DNA from: Vitellaria paradoxa
Taxonomy: Eukaryota > Streptophyta > Magnoliopsida > Ericales > Sapotaceae
Length of the DNA: 64,000 bases
NCBI GenBank assembly: GCA_019916065.1
Contig: CM034242.1
Coordinates: forward strand, 10,484,879-10,548,878
Direction of reading: 5' to 3'
Shown here: positions 24,290 to 36,377 of the stretch, piece by piece
How the letters are laid out: each line of letters begins with the position of its first letter
Position numbering within the stretch: position 1 is the first letter of the stretch
The notes under the pieces: model-generated
Databases searched by the model: none
Told to the model about the DNA's origin: nothing
The model's input: only the letters and a program-made list of their open reading frames with translations
Program-made: the position numbers and the translations under genes

Positions 24290-25148
24290 TGAAAATTCCA
24301 AACCCACACAATCACACATACAGTGAAAGTAATCACACAAGAGAATAATGAGGAAACCCTATCACAGGGAGAAAAACCTCTATTTACAATCCCACTATCA
24401 ACGGGTTACAAGACTCTACTCAGACTCTCTACGAATCACTCGCACGAATCCTTTCGTCACTCTCGCTCGAATCACTCGATAAACCCTACAAGTAGGCTTT
24501 CTGCCTCACACAGAAAGTGAAAAGAAAATACAAGATAAATTTAGAGAAAGAACATGAAAGCTCTCAATACTCAAAGACTCTTTCTCTAGGTCCCTATAAT
24601 ATGTTCTCCCACCACTGACAATTACAGAGTTGGTTTCACATATATATAGGATTACAAAGTTGCCCTAGTTTGGCAAAATAGGAAATTGAATCCGAACAAA
24701 ATATTCATAGCTCAATCCCTCGCGCTCCCATCCTCCAGCCTGCGACCTGCACTGGAATTTTTGCGCTTTAGGAAATAACACTGGCGCAGCCTCGCTCTCC
24801 CATCCTCTTGCCTGCGTACCTCACTAGAATTTCTGCAACAGCTTGGCGCAGCCGCGCGCTCCCTGCGGTATGCCTGCGTGCTTGGGGCGCACCCGCGCGC
24901 TCCCCGCGCCGTGCCTGCGAGGTACACTGGAATTCCATTCTTGTTCCAGAAAGCTGCGTCCGAATTCCATTGGGTTTTGTAATCCTTCACACCAATTAGA
25001 ATTCTTCAATATCTTGGTCAACTTGATTCATTTTATCTCCTTAAATGTTTAGAATTCTTCAAATCTTCAATTTGCATCACTTTAGGAAACTTGAATAGCA
25101 TTCCTAATTTAACTAAGATTTTGATTGGATTTGCCACAAGACTTTACA
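24290..25148 (-). repeat. Copia 5' LTR
   Basis: 859 bp, the promoter LTR in the sense direction. It is nearly identical to 15691-16549. A TATA box (minus strand CCTATATATATG) lies at about 24639-24650. The flanking GATAC at 25149-25153 completes the target duplication. Confidence 0.92.
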
Positions 25149-27097
25149 GATACCACCTGACAGAACCGGAAGTGCATAAACACTAATCTTTTAGGCGAAA
25201 ATTAGAGAAAATAGAATCTCAGAAAAAGTTTGTATTCAATCATTAATGGAAAATTCCCAAGCTCTTACAATTTCTAGCCTTTATATAAGTTAGAATAGAA
25301 ATAAATAAAATAAAATCTGATTATTAACGAAAGTAAATAAGATCATCCTAGAAATTCCTTAATTTCTAAATAAGTATGTCCAATTTATATTATCTTCACT
25401 GTCGGGAATATTTGAGATGAAAATCTCCATCATGATCCCCATTACTCTAATTATCACGTGACTGGACCCACTAATTTCTACGAATCTTCTTAGGGTTTCT
25501 GGTGATCCAATTGGCTCAAAAACTTATTTGTATTCACATCCACGTCACAAACACATATAAGGCACATTCTCACTTAATTTTATCTAATTTAATTATTAAT
25601 TATATTTAATTTTTAACTTTTTAAACATGTACAAAATCAACTTAATTAATACTTAAAATTTAAGGTATCCTTAACTACTTGCTCTTTATCAAAGAAATGA
25701 ATTTATCATTTGACTATAATAAAAAATCATTTATTTAGGTATTCTATCATCAATTCTTATAGGATATAAGTTTACAGTGCCAAATTTTAGATTTTTTTTT
25801 AAACTAAGCACAATTTTAGATGAAAATAAATACATTATTAATAGAACTGTAGTACATAGATTTAATGGGTCTATTTTGACTTTGCAAATTGTATAGTTTT
25901 AACTATCTATGCTAATATATTTTATGTGTATTGAATTGTACCTTGAGGTAATTGTTTTGTTTTAACTTTCTAAAATAATTAATGTCTCGTAATTATTATA
26001 TATATTTATGTTCTTAATCAAAACATTTTTGGTAGATATATATAGATAATGTTTATATAGTGTTTTAATTCACAAAAGAGTGAAATTTTTTATGAGTTAA
26101 TAAACTCAATAAGTTGGATGATGATATTATTTATATAGTGGGTATTACTTATTGATGAATTCTATGTTACATTTATAAGGATTAATGTTATCTCTAGAGG
26201 AAGCTTATAAGTTTTAATCTTACTGAATCTTGCAGGTGGATTTTATTCGTTACATAAAATAAGGTAAGTGAAAGGTTTCAAGAAATTTAACATGATAATT
26301 GAATTAAATTTTCAATAATTTAATTAATAAATAACTGTAATATTAATGTGGGTATATATATATATATTAATAATGTAGAACTCGAAATCTAATCTCAAAT
26401 ATAGTCGAGAATGCAATTACAATTCCATAATAGTATAAATTGTAATTTACATAAATATGTTTAATTCGGATTGTATTAGAATTCCTCATTTACGCAAGAA
26501 ATCCAACCCGCATTTATCATTTAGTTTATTCTATATTCTCTACATATACGAGCTATTTAACAAGTAGGGTTGCATCTTCTCATATTATTCGAATTATCAG
26601 TATTCTAATAGAGAGAAGAACACGAGGAGCTGCAAACGAGATCTGATCATCTCTGCAACAAAGCTGCAAACTTGAGATTCCATCATCTTTGTAGCAATCA
26701 AGCCTGTTCAGTTAATCTCAACGGTATAATATTCATCCCGTAGACAGATTCAAATTATTTTTTATTTTTTAATTTATATTATCTGTATCTTTTTTTTCTT
26801 TTTTGAAATTCAGAGTATTCGGGTCAGGTTGTGCACATCTCAACTAATTCATAGAGTCTGGAAGTTAACGACTGAGTAACCCCTCCATTGATTCTGAGGA
26901 GACTATAATCTAATTTAGAAATTTTTTGCTAGTAGATTAGCCAATTACAATGGGCGTACTATTCTTTGCCTCACAAGAACATCTAACTGCTGCTAACTTC
27001 GCTTTATATAGGTGGATAATCGTAAATAAAGAATAATAATTTGTCAAAATTAGCATAAACATAACAAAATTATATTAAAAGCGATACACTGCTATTA

Positions 27098-27519
27098 GTT
27101 CATTTGGCGTGGCGAAAAATAACGAAAATTAGCGAAAATGTGATATGAGAAATTTTTTTGTGTTTAGTACACAGTCACTAAACCACATTTTTCAAAGAAG
27201 AATAATGAAACTTTTTGACTTTTGCATCAGCCTTTTGGAAACAGAAATCGTTCAAATAGTTTTTTTGGTTTCGTCGAAATGGTTTTATGTCAGAATTTAT
27301 TGAAAATGGTTAAAAAGTTTTTGAGATTTGTAAAAAAGCTATTGGAGTTTATAAAATATTATTGGGGTTTATAAAAATTTGTTAGAATATATATATATAT
27401 ATATATAAATTTCATGAATTACAAGGGATGCAAAATGTGTTAAAGAATTTTAAAATTTTTCAAAAATTTTCAGAGATTTTTAATATTTTTCAAAGTTTTT
27501 TGTTATGCCAAACGGACCC
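27098..27519. mobile_element. MITE, PIF/Harbinger-like
   Basis: Imperfect inverted ends GTTCATTTGGCG and TGCCAAACGGACCC, next to TTA on the left and TAA on the right. AT-rich interior with repeated AAAATTTTTCAAAAATTTT. The left part of the same element is present at about 8277-8450 in segmental copy 1, so it was there before the duplication. No coding. Confidence 0.45.
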
Positions 27520-29500
27520 TAAATAACATAAGTGAAAACCAATAATGCAACTCTCTAATTAGAAATTTTTGCATAAAAATTATAATCATTTAAAATTTTA
27601 ATTTTTGTTTGAGATTTATTAATTTATTCTACAAGTTTTTTTTATTCCTGAGGTCAACAAATTCTTATTTATTAAAAATATTTTTCTTTTCTTGCATTTT
27701 TTAAGTCAACTAAATACAAATATATATTTAAAATTTTTCTTTAATCCGCAAGCAAGTATTAATTAGGTTAAGTGCTTAAATTTAAATTGAATAGCAAAAG
27801 TTTTAAAATTATAGTTAAATTATTTAACCAAAAATCGAATTAAACCAAAATCTTAGGGTTAAATCCAGTTTAATTTTATAGTTTTGTTAGAAATTAATAA
27901 TTTATCAAAAAATCATATTTTGAAGATTCAGATACTGTCGACTAATTACAAATTCACTTGAAAAATATATAATTTTCTAAAAAATTTTAATACTTATGTT
28001 ATTTAAATTTTTTAAGTCAAACTTATTTTTTCATATTAGCATTTTGAATATTCACAATTGCACAAAAAAATGCCCTTATAAAGGGTAGATTTGTGATTTT
28101 TTATTATTTCTGCAATCACAGAAATAGTAATTTTATAATTAAGATTATATTTTTAAACATATTTAACGTGTTATAATAGTGTCATTTAAATAGTATATTT
28201 TCTTTTATTATTTGAATTTTTTAGACAGAAACTGATTAATGATAGTTTGATTTCATCAGACCCTAAAACAAAATTTCGGTTTCTGAGTTTTTTAATGAAT
28301 TTTTTTTCTAAAAAACTGCATAAAGAAATTGATTTTTGGCTACGTGAAATCACATTACAAAAGTGCGATTTCATTAATAATATTTATTATTTTTTTCAAA
28401 AAATTTTGCTCAAATTTTTAATATTCTAGTAGAAAAAAATCCACTATGTTAGCAGCTCCCTTTTTAAATAGTTAGAAAAATAACATTTTTAGAATAATTT
28501 GAAATGTATTTGTGTGCCATAAAAATTTAACTTATTTGTTCCTTATGTAATATTTGTTTCGGATCATATTTTTACAACAACAAAATAAGAGTGAAAACGA
28601 ACTGAATTTTTTTTTAGTAGGGTTTGGAAAAAAAATTTAGTTCAAACTCGATTCGTGATTAAAATAAATTTGAATTAAAATCAATCTATGATTCGTTTAG
28701 AGTTGAGCTCGTTTTGATAAAATAATACATATTTTTTTATAATAGTTAATTTATTATATTTTAAACTAAACGACCTCATTTTAATTTAATTGAACTATTC
28801 GTAAATAATCTACAGGCTAAATTCTTATTTCTTGAGTTGAGTTTGAAAAATTAAAATTCAATACGGTATCAGTGTATCCACTTTTAAAAGAAAAACATGA
28901 TTATAATAAATAATTTTTCAATATTAGCGGGAATGTTTGGCTTGTTATAAAATTTTGAAAATCTCTAAACATTATTAATTTTTTATTTATTGTACGAATT
29001 ATAAATTTACAATTTATCTCACTTTTTATTATTTTAAATATACACTAAGGCTCCGTCTAGTTTGCAAACAAACTCTAAAAAATTTTATAAATCTCTTTTA
29101 ACTTTATATCACATTAACTTTTTTTCTTTCACTGTACACATTACGAACTCTCAATTTACCTCACTTTATCTTACTCCAAACTCATCGTATCTAATCTGAA
29201 AAGCATCTGCTTATTAATTAATTAGTGTTATTCAGAATCAGACAATCTAATGAATCTTCAAGGGGTTTCTTTCTTTTGGGGGGGGGGGAATAAAAATAAA
29301 ATATAAATAAATTAATCAGTGATTTTCCAAATAAATTCAAAATCAAACAATCTAATGAATCTTCGACGGCGTGAATAGGGTATCTTGTATTTTTAAATTC
29401 CCAACCTAGGTAATTACGTTTCGAAAAAATTAAAGTACAATAATACCCTCGAGCTATTCGGTGCGTGCTAAAATACACTACTATAGGGGGCATTCGATTT
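27520..29500. other. AT-rich spacer
   Basis: No gene seen. It contains an approximate tandem repeat: CAATCTAATGAATCTTC occurs near 29244 and again near 29351, flanking a run of about 11 G at 29279-29289. Open frames such as 28186-28374 are short and AT-driven. Confidence 0.5.
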
Positions 29501-29766
29501 CCGTAATTTCACCATCCTAAAATTTTTATATATTCTCCCCGGCACTGCAGAAAAGGAAAGCACCCCCAGGAGCTGAACCTTCCTCGTGCACAGTCGGTTA
29601 ACTCTTCACCGTTGATCTGATGGACCCTACCGATCAACGGCGCACCACACCCCGTCCCCACGCCACGTAATCCACCGGATTCCAGATCCTCCATGAAAAG
29701 GCGCCATTTGCTCTATCACCCGTTCAAATCTTCAAAAAGCCTTCTGTGCCCTAATCGTTATCCCCA

Positions 29767-29767
<1 letters not shown>

Positions 29768-29818
<51 letters not shown>

Positions 29819-29856
29819 GACTTTCTCGCTCTATATATATATATATATATATATCT
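29768..29856. repeat. Compound microsatellite (CT)n(CA)n and (TA)n in the 5' leader
   Basis: About 40 bp of CT, then CA repeats, then after a short break (TA)n, all within 110 bases upstream of the SMPD4-like start codon. Probably in the 5' UTR or core promoter. Length is likely polymorphic. Confidence 0.75.
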
Positions 29857-29877
29857 ACACATATACATAGACATACA

Positions 29878-32866
29878 ATGATGTCTCGAACGTATGCTAC
29901 TGACACACAGACCAAATCCTCCGACCTGGCGGCGAAGATCGTCGCCGCCACGACGCCGCCGCAGATCATCGCCGCGTGCGGAGCAATCGAGGCCTTCCTC
30001 CACAAGCACACACCGGACCAGACCCGGTGGTTCTTTTCCATCACTTTCCCAACCCTAATTTGCAAAGTCTTCGGCTTCGACGAGTCGCCAGCTCAGCGAC
30101 CGGCTCAGTCGGCGAACGGGTGGATCGATGTTATCGCGGCCTCGAGCGATTTTGAGCTCGGGAGTACGGTTTTCAACCTCCTCTCTCCAAGTGGTGTGTT
30201 GATGTCTTCGATTTCGGCTGTTGATCGGCTTTTGCTGGTGAAGTACGTGTTTCCTGTTGAGCGTTTGCCGGAGTGGGCTAGGTTTATGCTTCAGAACGAG
30301 AGAGATTGTCGTGTTTTGGCCGAGTTGTGCCCTTTGTTTAAGGGTAGGATCAAGGAAGATTCAATTAAGGGTTTATCTCAAGTTCAATTGAATGTGTTTG
30401 AGTATTATGTTTTCTGGTTTGCTTATTACCCTGTATGCAGAGAGAATAGTGATAACTGTGAGACGGTGAGGGTTCGAAAGAGTAAAAGGTTTAGGTTGGA
30501 GAATTGGGCTTCTTCATTCCCAGGATTTTCATCCAGCAGGCGTGGATCAGTGCAGAAAGTTGAGTGCAGTTTGTATATGCGCCTTCTCTATGCATATCTC
30601 CGTTCACTTGTACCAATATCCGATTTGAATGCACACCAACCTTATCGTAGCTCACTTCTACATTATTCCTTGGGTTATGACAATTCAATTCTTGAGCAAG
30701 CGGAGTTCCTTGTTAATACTCTGACACACTTTTGGTTGGTTGATAATGATTTCTCGCCAGCACCACTGAATGTATGCAAGTCATTTGGCGTGTCTTTTCC
30801 TTTTCGTTCAGTTCTAGGTGAGACTCCACCCACTTCTGGTTTGGGAGAAGTAGTCAACTTATTTGTGAAATATCTCAATCTGAGTTCAGTTGCCCTTACT
30901 GAAGTGTCTGATCTGGTTGAATACACTGTGAGTCCGAGGTGGAGGGTATCAGGATCTGCTGATATTGTTAAGCCAAGTTATGCTATGTCAATAACTCCCA
31001 GTGTTCATTCAGTTGGTTGTTGGAACTCATGGATTCAGAGACCATTGTATAGGTTCATACTGAGGACGTTTTTGTTTTGCCCAATGGAGAGTTCTATAAA
31101 GAATGCATCGCAGGTTTTCTCTGTTTGGATAAGTTATATGGAACCTTGGTCAATCAGCTTGGAAGATTTGAAGGAGCTAGAGGCAGATGTTATTGCATCA
31201 TCTAAAATTGCAGCAGAGGCAACGCCTCAGACTTCAGCACGTGGGTATTCATCTTCTTGGCAGGGCTTTGTATTGTCAAACTATTTGTTCTACAGCTCCT
31301 TGGTTATGCATTTTATTGGTTTTGCACACAAGTTCCTTCACACAGATTCAGAAGTAATAGTACAGATGGTATCAAAGGTTTGTTTCTCACTCAGCAAATA
31401 TTTTAGTTGCCATTGTTATTAACTGATTAGGCTTTGAATCACTACGCACGGTTTACTTTGTTTTCTGGAAGAAATAGAGAATATATGCTTGATATTTTTT
31501 TATTTGGGTGGCTACATCTTGGACTTATGAACTGAGAGTTTTGTCTCAAAACTTAGTAGTGTAGAAATTTCACTTGAATTATAATCAGTAGAATCTAGTC
31601 TCGTGTGTTATAAATTGTGACTGATAAAAGATGTGTGGACTGTGGATTGTTTGCCCTCTTAGTTTCTTGCAGAATAGTCTTATGTATGGTGCATTTCCAG
31701 TTCTAATCATGACTTAAATTAGAGGAAGCTTCTCATTAGGATAAGGGTAGTACAATGATATCTGTGTTCTGGAATTTGATGTGGTTCAAGATTTTGAAAC
31801 ACAAAAGCTGGTATGTGGAATCAGTTGATCTGGTGGTTGCCAGTTGGAATACCAACTTGGAAGCGTGAAACCTTATAAATGCTTAGACTCAAAACAGTCT
31901 GACTATCATGGACTTCAATACACTAGAAAAATTGAGTCAAGGTGTGATACTGGGCTGTGAAGTTGTCAGTTTCTAAAGGGGTGTCTAACTAATTTTTGAA
32001 ATATGCAAAACTCCCTGCTTTGCATACTTGTGTACAGCCAAAAGTATGTATCTGGGTAGTTAGGCAATATCATAGCATTAGTAAAATTGCTTGTAGGATA
32101 TGGTTTTTGGTGGTGTAAGAGTTCTATAATTCCATTTCTTTAGGTGGTTTGGTTGGTTCATCCATTCATCAAACATTGCCTTCAGTTTAATAAGAAAATA
32201 CTTTTTTCCAGAATGAGAAATTAAAGTTCCCTCTTTAACTGTCATTTTACATGTTCTTTCACTGGTCCCTGTTAATTAAGAGAGCTGAGAGATTCAACCA
32301 TATATCTACTTTACCTTTGGCATTGTTTGCACAAAGCTGGCTGCCCTAGATTGAGTTTTGGTTTTAGTATTCGTGCATTGATATGTTAACACAAGCAATC
32401 AGCCTTATACGAATGTCAAAGGGACCTTGCCTGTTTTTCTTGTCTTTTAACATTCTCTCTTTAACATGAATATGTGCTGAGAAATCAACACAGTGTTGCA
32501 GTAATGTTGTGAAGGGCATTTAACAAAAGGCTTGTTTAGTGGAATTATATGAAGAGAAGAATTGCCATGCTTAGACATTGATATTAGCAGTCTTGTCCAA
32601 CTATGAGCATGTTTTTTCGAACTTTTCTACTGAAGTCAGCTATTTGTCTATCTTCACACTCCTGATTTTCAGCTGTTTAATATATTTTTAGCTTATTTCT
32701 TTTTTTGTCTTCGCAGGTTATAAACATTTTAACATCATCTGAGGAGCTAATTGACCTTATAAAGAATGTAGACACTGTATTTCATTCAAAACCAGCTAGA
32801 TCATCCAGGTCAATGCTTAATAGCTTGTACAGATTTGTTCCAACAATATGTGAACAATTGCAGGTA

Positions 32867-32898
<32 letters not shown>

Positions 32899-34668
32899 TA
32901 CTCACACACACTCTCTCTCTCTCACACTCACTCACTCACTCACTCACTCACTCACACACAGAGTGTTAACTATTTTTAGAATGCAAAAGGAGTATGGAAT
33001 CATGGCCTTCACTAAAACAGTGTTCTCCTATAAATCTATAAAAGGAAAATTTTCAGTAAGCCAGAAATGATAAGTATGAAGTATCCATCCCAAAAAAAAA
33101 AAAAAAAAGGAAAGAAGAGAAGTACCCCCAAAAAAAAATGATGCTTTAAGCCCTTGTATTTCCATATTAAGTAATTAACTTGTTTAGATGATTGGTGGTT
33201 CTTTTTTGCACATGGCATGAAGTATGGTCCTCATTCATACTTTCATCTCTCTCCTTACAATATACTCTTTTTTCTAATGCCATTATTGACAAAAGCAAAC
33301 TCCAAACCCGCTATCTACATTACATTTAAGTACTAGATGACTACCGTCCTCTACAATTTTCAACACATGCTAGCCCAATTAAGAGTTATCTTGCCATTTT
33401 CTCCAGGTTATCAATGATGAAAATGCAATCCAAACTTAACTATCCAAACAAAAATAGCTACCTTTTGAAGGAACCCATCTTTCAAATGTTATTCCAAGAA
33501 TACAGCTCACCTGCACCTCCACCTAGAAGTGAGTTGTAGGATTTAAAAGAGAATCTTCCACCATTACGTTGACAACATCCTATTCTCTCCATTATTTGGC
33601 TGTGTGTAATTTTTGGTTAAATATTTTTTTATTATTAAACTATGGAGTAACAGATTTTAACAGTTGGTTGAATCCATGTGCTGCATGGATTTTCGCACGT
33701 TACATTTCTTTTAGTTTGGTTTCTTTTAAAATGGTGCTCACGGGCTTTTGTCCTGCTTGTAATTTTCATTAAGTTTTCACACAAATAATATAAAATCCCA
33801 GGGGCCAACTTCTAGTTGTTGCTATAATTTGTGCTTGTTTCAGGATTGGGAGGATGGATTGTGTGAGAATGATGCTGATGGATCATTCCTGCACGAGAAC
33901 TGGAATAAAGATTTACGACTTTTTAGCAATGGCGAAGATGGTGGACAACAGCTGCTTCAGGTAGATAAGTTGTTTTTTCATTTTGTCGATTGAAAAACTG
34001 CAAGGTCATCAGCGAACACTGTAGTGACTTGGCTAGATCTTTCTTGTTCTTGGCAGCTCTTTGTATTGCGTGCAGAGTCTGAACTGCAGGCTATTTCGGG
34101 CGATAACCTTGCAGTCAACCTCCAAAGCCTAGATTCACTGAAAACCCGGCTTGGCTGCTTATTTGGTGGCACTATCATTAAGCCAATGTCAATTTCACCC
34201 GATGGAAGACACAAAGAACTACGCAATGAAATATTCAAGCCCAGACGAGTTGGCAATGGCATGTCAGCTGGCATAAAGTACAAGGGTGACTGGATGAAGC
34301 GACCAATCTCTGGCGATGAGATTGCGTGGCTGGCCAAGCTGCTTGTCAGTTTGTCGGGCTGGATGAATGAAACACTTGGGCTAAACGAGGGTGAGAGCAG
34401 TCGTATTGGTCCCGCTTGGTCCTATCTGGAGGAGGTTTCGGGCGATGTTAACACTGTGTATGGGCTGACGGAGACCGCGAAAGTGCTGTTACATTCTGTG
34501 GGTACTTGGATAGTCACAACAGGTGGTGCGGCAGTTGAGTTCATGAAAAAACATGGTTGGAAGGTGAATTTGAGGATGCTGGCTTCAAAGAAGGTTGTAA
34601 TGGTGGTTTTTGTGATGGTTGCACTGTGCGCACTGAGGAAAGCTATTGCTGCTACAGAAACACTGTGA
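29878..34668 (+). CDS. SMPD4: Sphingomyelin phosphodiesterase 4 (neutral sphingomyelinase 3) homolog
   Basis: Four exons: 29878-31377, 32717-32863, 33844-33960, 34057-34668, all joined in phase 0 with GT-AG introns, giving 791 aa. Two ATGs stand in tandem (29878 and 29881); either could start translation. Similarity to animal SMPD4 is visible in FEYYVFWFA (about residue 174), VWISYMEPWSI, WQGFVLSNYLFY and DEIAWLAKLL, in the same order. A single hydrophobic segment (VVMVVFVMVALCAL) sits about 25 residues from the C-terminus, matching the tail anchor known for the animal protein at the ER and nuclear envelope. The family is assigned to sphingomyelin hydrolysis, but plants have little sphingomyelin and the enzymology is disputed, so its substrate here is open. 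The frame is intact. Confidence 0.88.
31378..32716 (+). other. SMPD4-like intron 1
   Basis: 1,339 bp from GTTTGT to TCGCAG. Unique-looking AT-rich sequence without a TE that I can identify. Splicing keeps the frame (phase 0). Confidence 0.8.
32864..33843 (+). other. SMPD4-like intron 2 with microsatellite
   Basis: 980 bp from GTACTC to TTTCAG. The first 100 bases hold (CT)n(CA)n(CACT)n immediately after the donor site, giving a spurious Leu/Thr-rich frame. A run of about 17 A lies near 33092. No other feature seen. Confidence 0.8.
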
Positions 34669-36377
34669 ATATTGTAATTTAAAAAAAAAAAAGGAACTGC
34701 CAGGAAATGGAAAAGTAATGGTAGAGTAGAAAGACGTGAGAAGTTTTGTCTTCTTCCATGAATGTCTATTTTCTTGCCTTCTTTTTTTTTTTTTTTTTTT
34801 TTCTTGTAAAGGGAGAAAAAAGTGTTCTGTTGGAATTGGGCAGTGAATTTTTGCAACATGAGAATTTCACCTGGCTTCTATTATTCTCTGGACTGTTAAT
34901 TTTTAGACTATTTTCTGAGGTAAGTGTAAGTGGCTGGAGCATTGAGCTTTTGGAGGGACAAGCCTCACATCAGAAGGGTAATACTTGATATTTCTTCTCC
35001 TTTTTTGTCGGGTGCTATGGAGTCACATTAGTGTTCTGTCTAATCCACTATGAGTTTTTGGGTGAGAGAGAGAGAGCACTCTTTTAGGTGGAAAGGGTAG
35101 GTTTATGAACAAATTTAGATTGGACTCATTAAGGGCTCGGTTGGTTAAAGGTTCAGCCTGATTCTTTCATCAGTTAGTAAATGAGCCCAATCTGAATATT
35201 TGTCTTGCTTGGCTTGTTAAGAGGTTGGGCTAGTTTAATATTTATGTGTATATATATATATATAAAATAAAATAATATACATTAAAATATAATAATGTTA
35301 ATTATTTTGTACTTAAGTTTTAATTTATTTTTAATTACTTATATTATAACCTATTTTTCATTCTAAAAATAATATTACAATTTATTTAATGTTTAGTTGA
35401 ATCATTTTTATATTAGTAATTACACTTTTTGAACTATTATTTCCTACAAGACAATTTATATTTGAATTATTATATTTTCCAATTCTTTAGGGCCCACTCG
35501 AATGATACTAAAATTTTAAAGGATAAATTTTAGAGGGGGTATTATTTTTAGAGGGTTGACTTATATTGATGTGATATTTATAGAAGGGAATAACTTTTGA
35601 CTTGGTTTGGATGTTTTATAAATAAGAAGGGGTGAATGATAAAAAAAGTAATCAAATGACTCTTTTGCCCTTTTGGTGTCCCAAACTTGATCACTCATTA
35701 AATTAAATATTAAATTGTAAAACTCACTCCATTTAATTATTTTTGGACAATTTGAAGTTATATTATTTATTTCATTGAAAATTTAATTTTTTATAAATTT
35801 ATTTAAACAATTTTTTTAAATATGTACTTTTTAATGGTTGGTTATTGTCTAATTTTATTTTTAATTATGTTTATTTTGACTTGTTAGCCTGGCTATTATT
35901 TTTTTTACTAACATTATAATTATTTTGATCAAATTAATAAGGGCTAAAAATACCAAAATAATACCCTTTCCTCCCGGATAAAATTCGGCCAAGGTCGAAC
36001 CCGTCCAAAAATTATCAAGGAGAAGCTCGCGCGAGAGGGAAAGTGAAACCGGGAGGGAGGGAAATTTTTCTTGCCAAATCATGACAAAAGGTGGGGCCCA
36101 CCGGTGAAACATTTCACGCCTCTCTTTTTCCGTATCCAAGTGGAGTCTTAAATTAAAATTTTACGGTTCAATATATTTTCATATTTTTAATTAAAAACAA
36201 GTAAATATATTTAAAAATTAAATTTTAATAGGTCGTATTTCCTTTTTCAATCCAAATTACACGAAATCAAAACCTTATATACAGTTAAAAAAAAAAAATA
36301 GATACCTTAAAATCTTCAAATTGAACTTTCTTTGAATATACCTAATCAAGCAAGCAACTTCAACAGTGTTAATTCTC
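34669..36377. other. Intergenic region between SMPD4-like and SF1 genes
   Basis: Contains the 3' UTR of the SMPD4-like gene and the promoter of SF1. An A run (34680-34692), a T run (about 34783-34802) and a GA repeat (35067-35076) are present. The stretch 35200-35900 is AT-rich with no gene. A possible SF1 TATA element, CCTTATATACAG, lies near 36272. Nothing else is recognised. Confidence 0.5.

Larger units (their letters stand above)
15691..25148 (-). mobile_element. Full-length Copia retrotransposon, SIRE/Maximus-like
   Basis: A 9,458-bp element lies on the minus strand. Its two 859-bp LTRs start TG and end CA and differ at about seven positions by eye (about 0.8 percent), so the insertion is recent. 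GATAC flanks it at 15686-15690 and 25149-25153. Order in the sense direction is 5' LTR (24290-25148), initiator-Met PBS, gag-protease, integrase, RT, RNase H, about 1.1 kb spacer, an extra ORF, polypurine tract, 3' LTR (15691-16549). The order protease-integrase-RT-RNase H is that of Copia. The extra ORF upstream of the 3' LTR fits the SIRE lineage. Pol carries one internal stop and at least three frame changes, so this copy cannot be autonomous. Confidence 0.92.
12222..25547 (-). mobile_element. Small non-autonomous LTR retrotransposon, copy 2 (interrupted)
   Basis: The left LTR spans 12222-12638 and ends in CACATCA, next to a polypurine tract read on the minus strand (AAAGTGGAGGATAA, 12639-12652). 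The right LTR is 25158-25547. CAAAC flanks both sides. The internal region 12653-13569 keeps gag-like minus-strand remnants. It is interrupted by a solo LTR and, five bases before the right LTR's PBS region ends, by the Copia, which inserted at GATAC within the primer-binding site. Removing the insertions leaves about 1.7 kb, comparable to copy 1. Confidence 0.65.
11970..27290. repeat. Segmental duplication, copy 2, with later insertions
   Basis: Aligns with 3409-8450. It contains the small LTR element split by a solo LTR (13570-15651) and a Copia element (15691-25148). After removing those two insertions, both LTR and flank order is the same as in copy 1, including CAAAC target duplications at 12217-12221 and 25548-25552. 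The block 25553-27080 has no coding potential and matches 5217-8275 minus the hAT MITE and minus one 176-bp tandem repeat unit. Confidence 0.7.
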
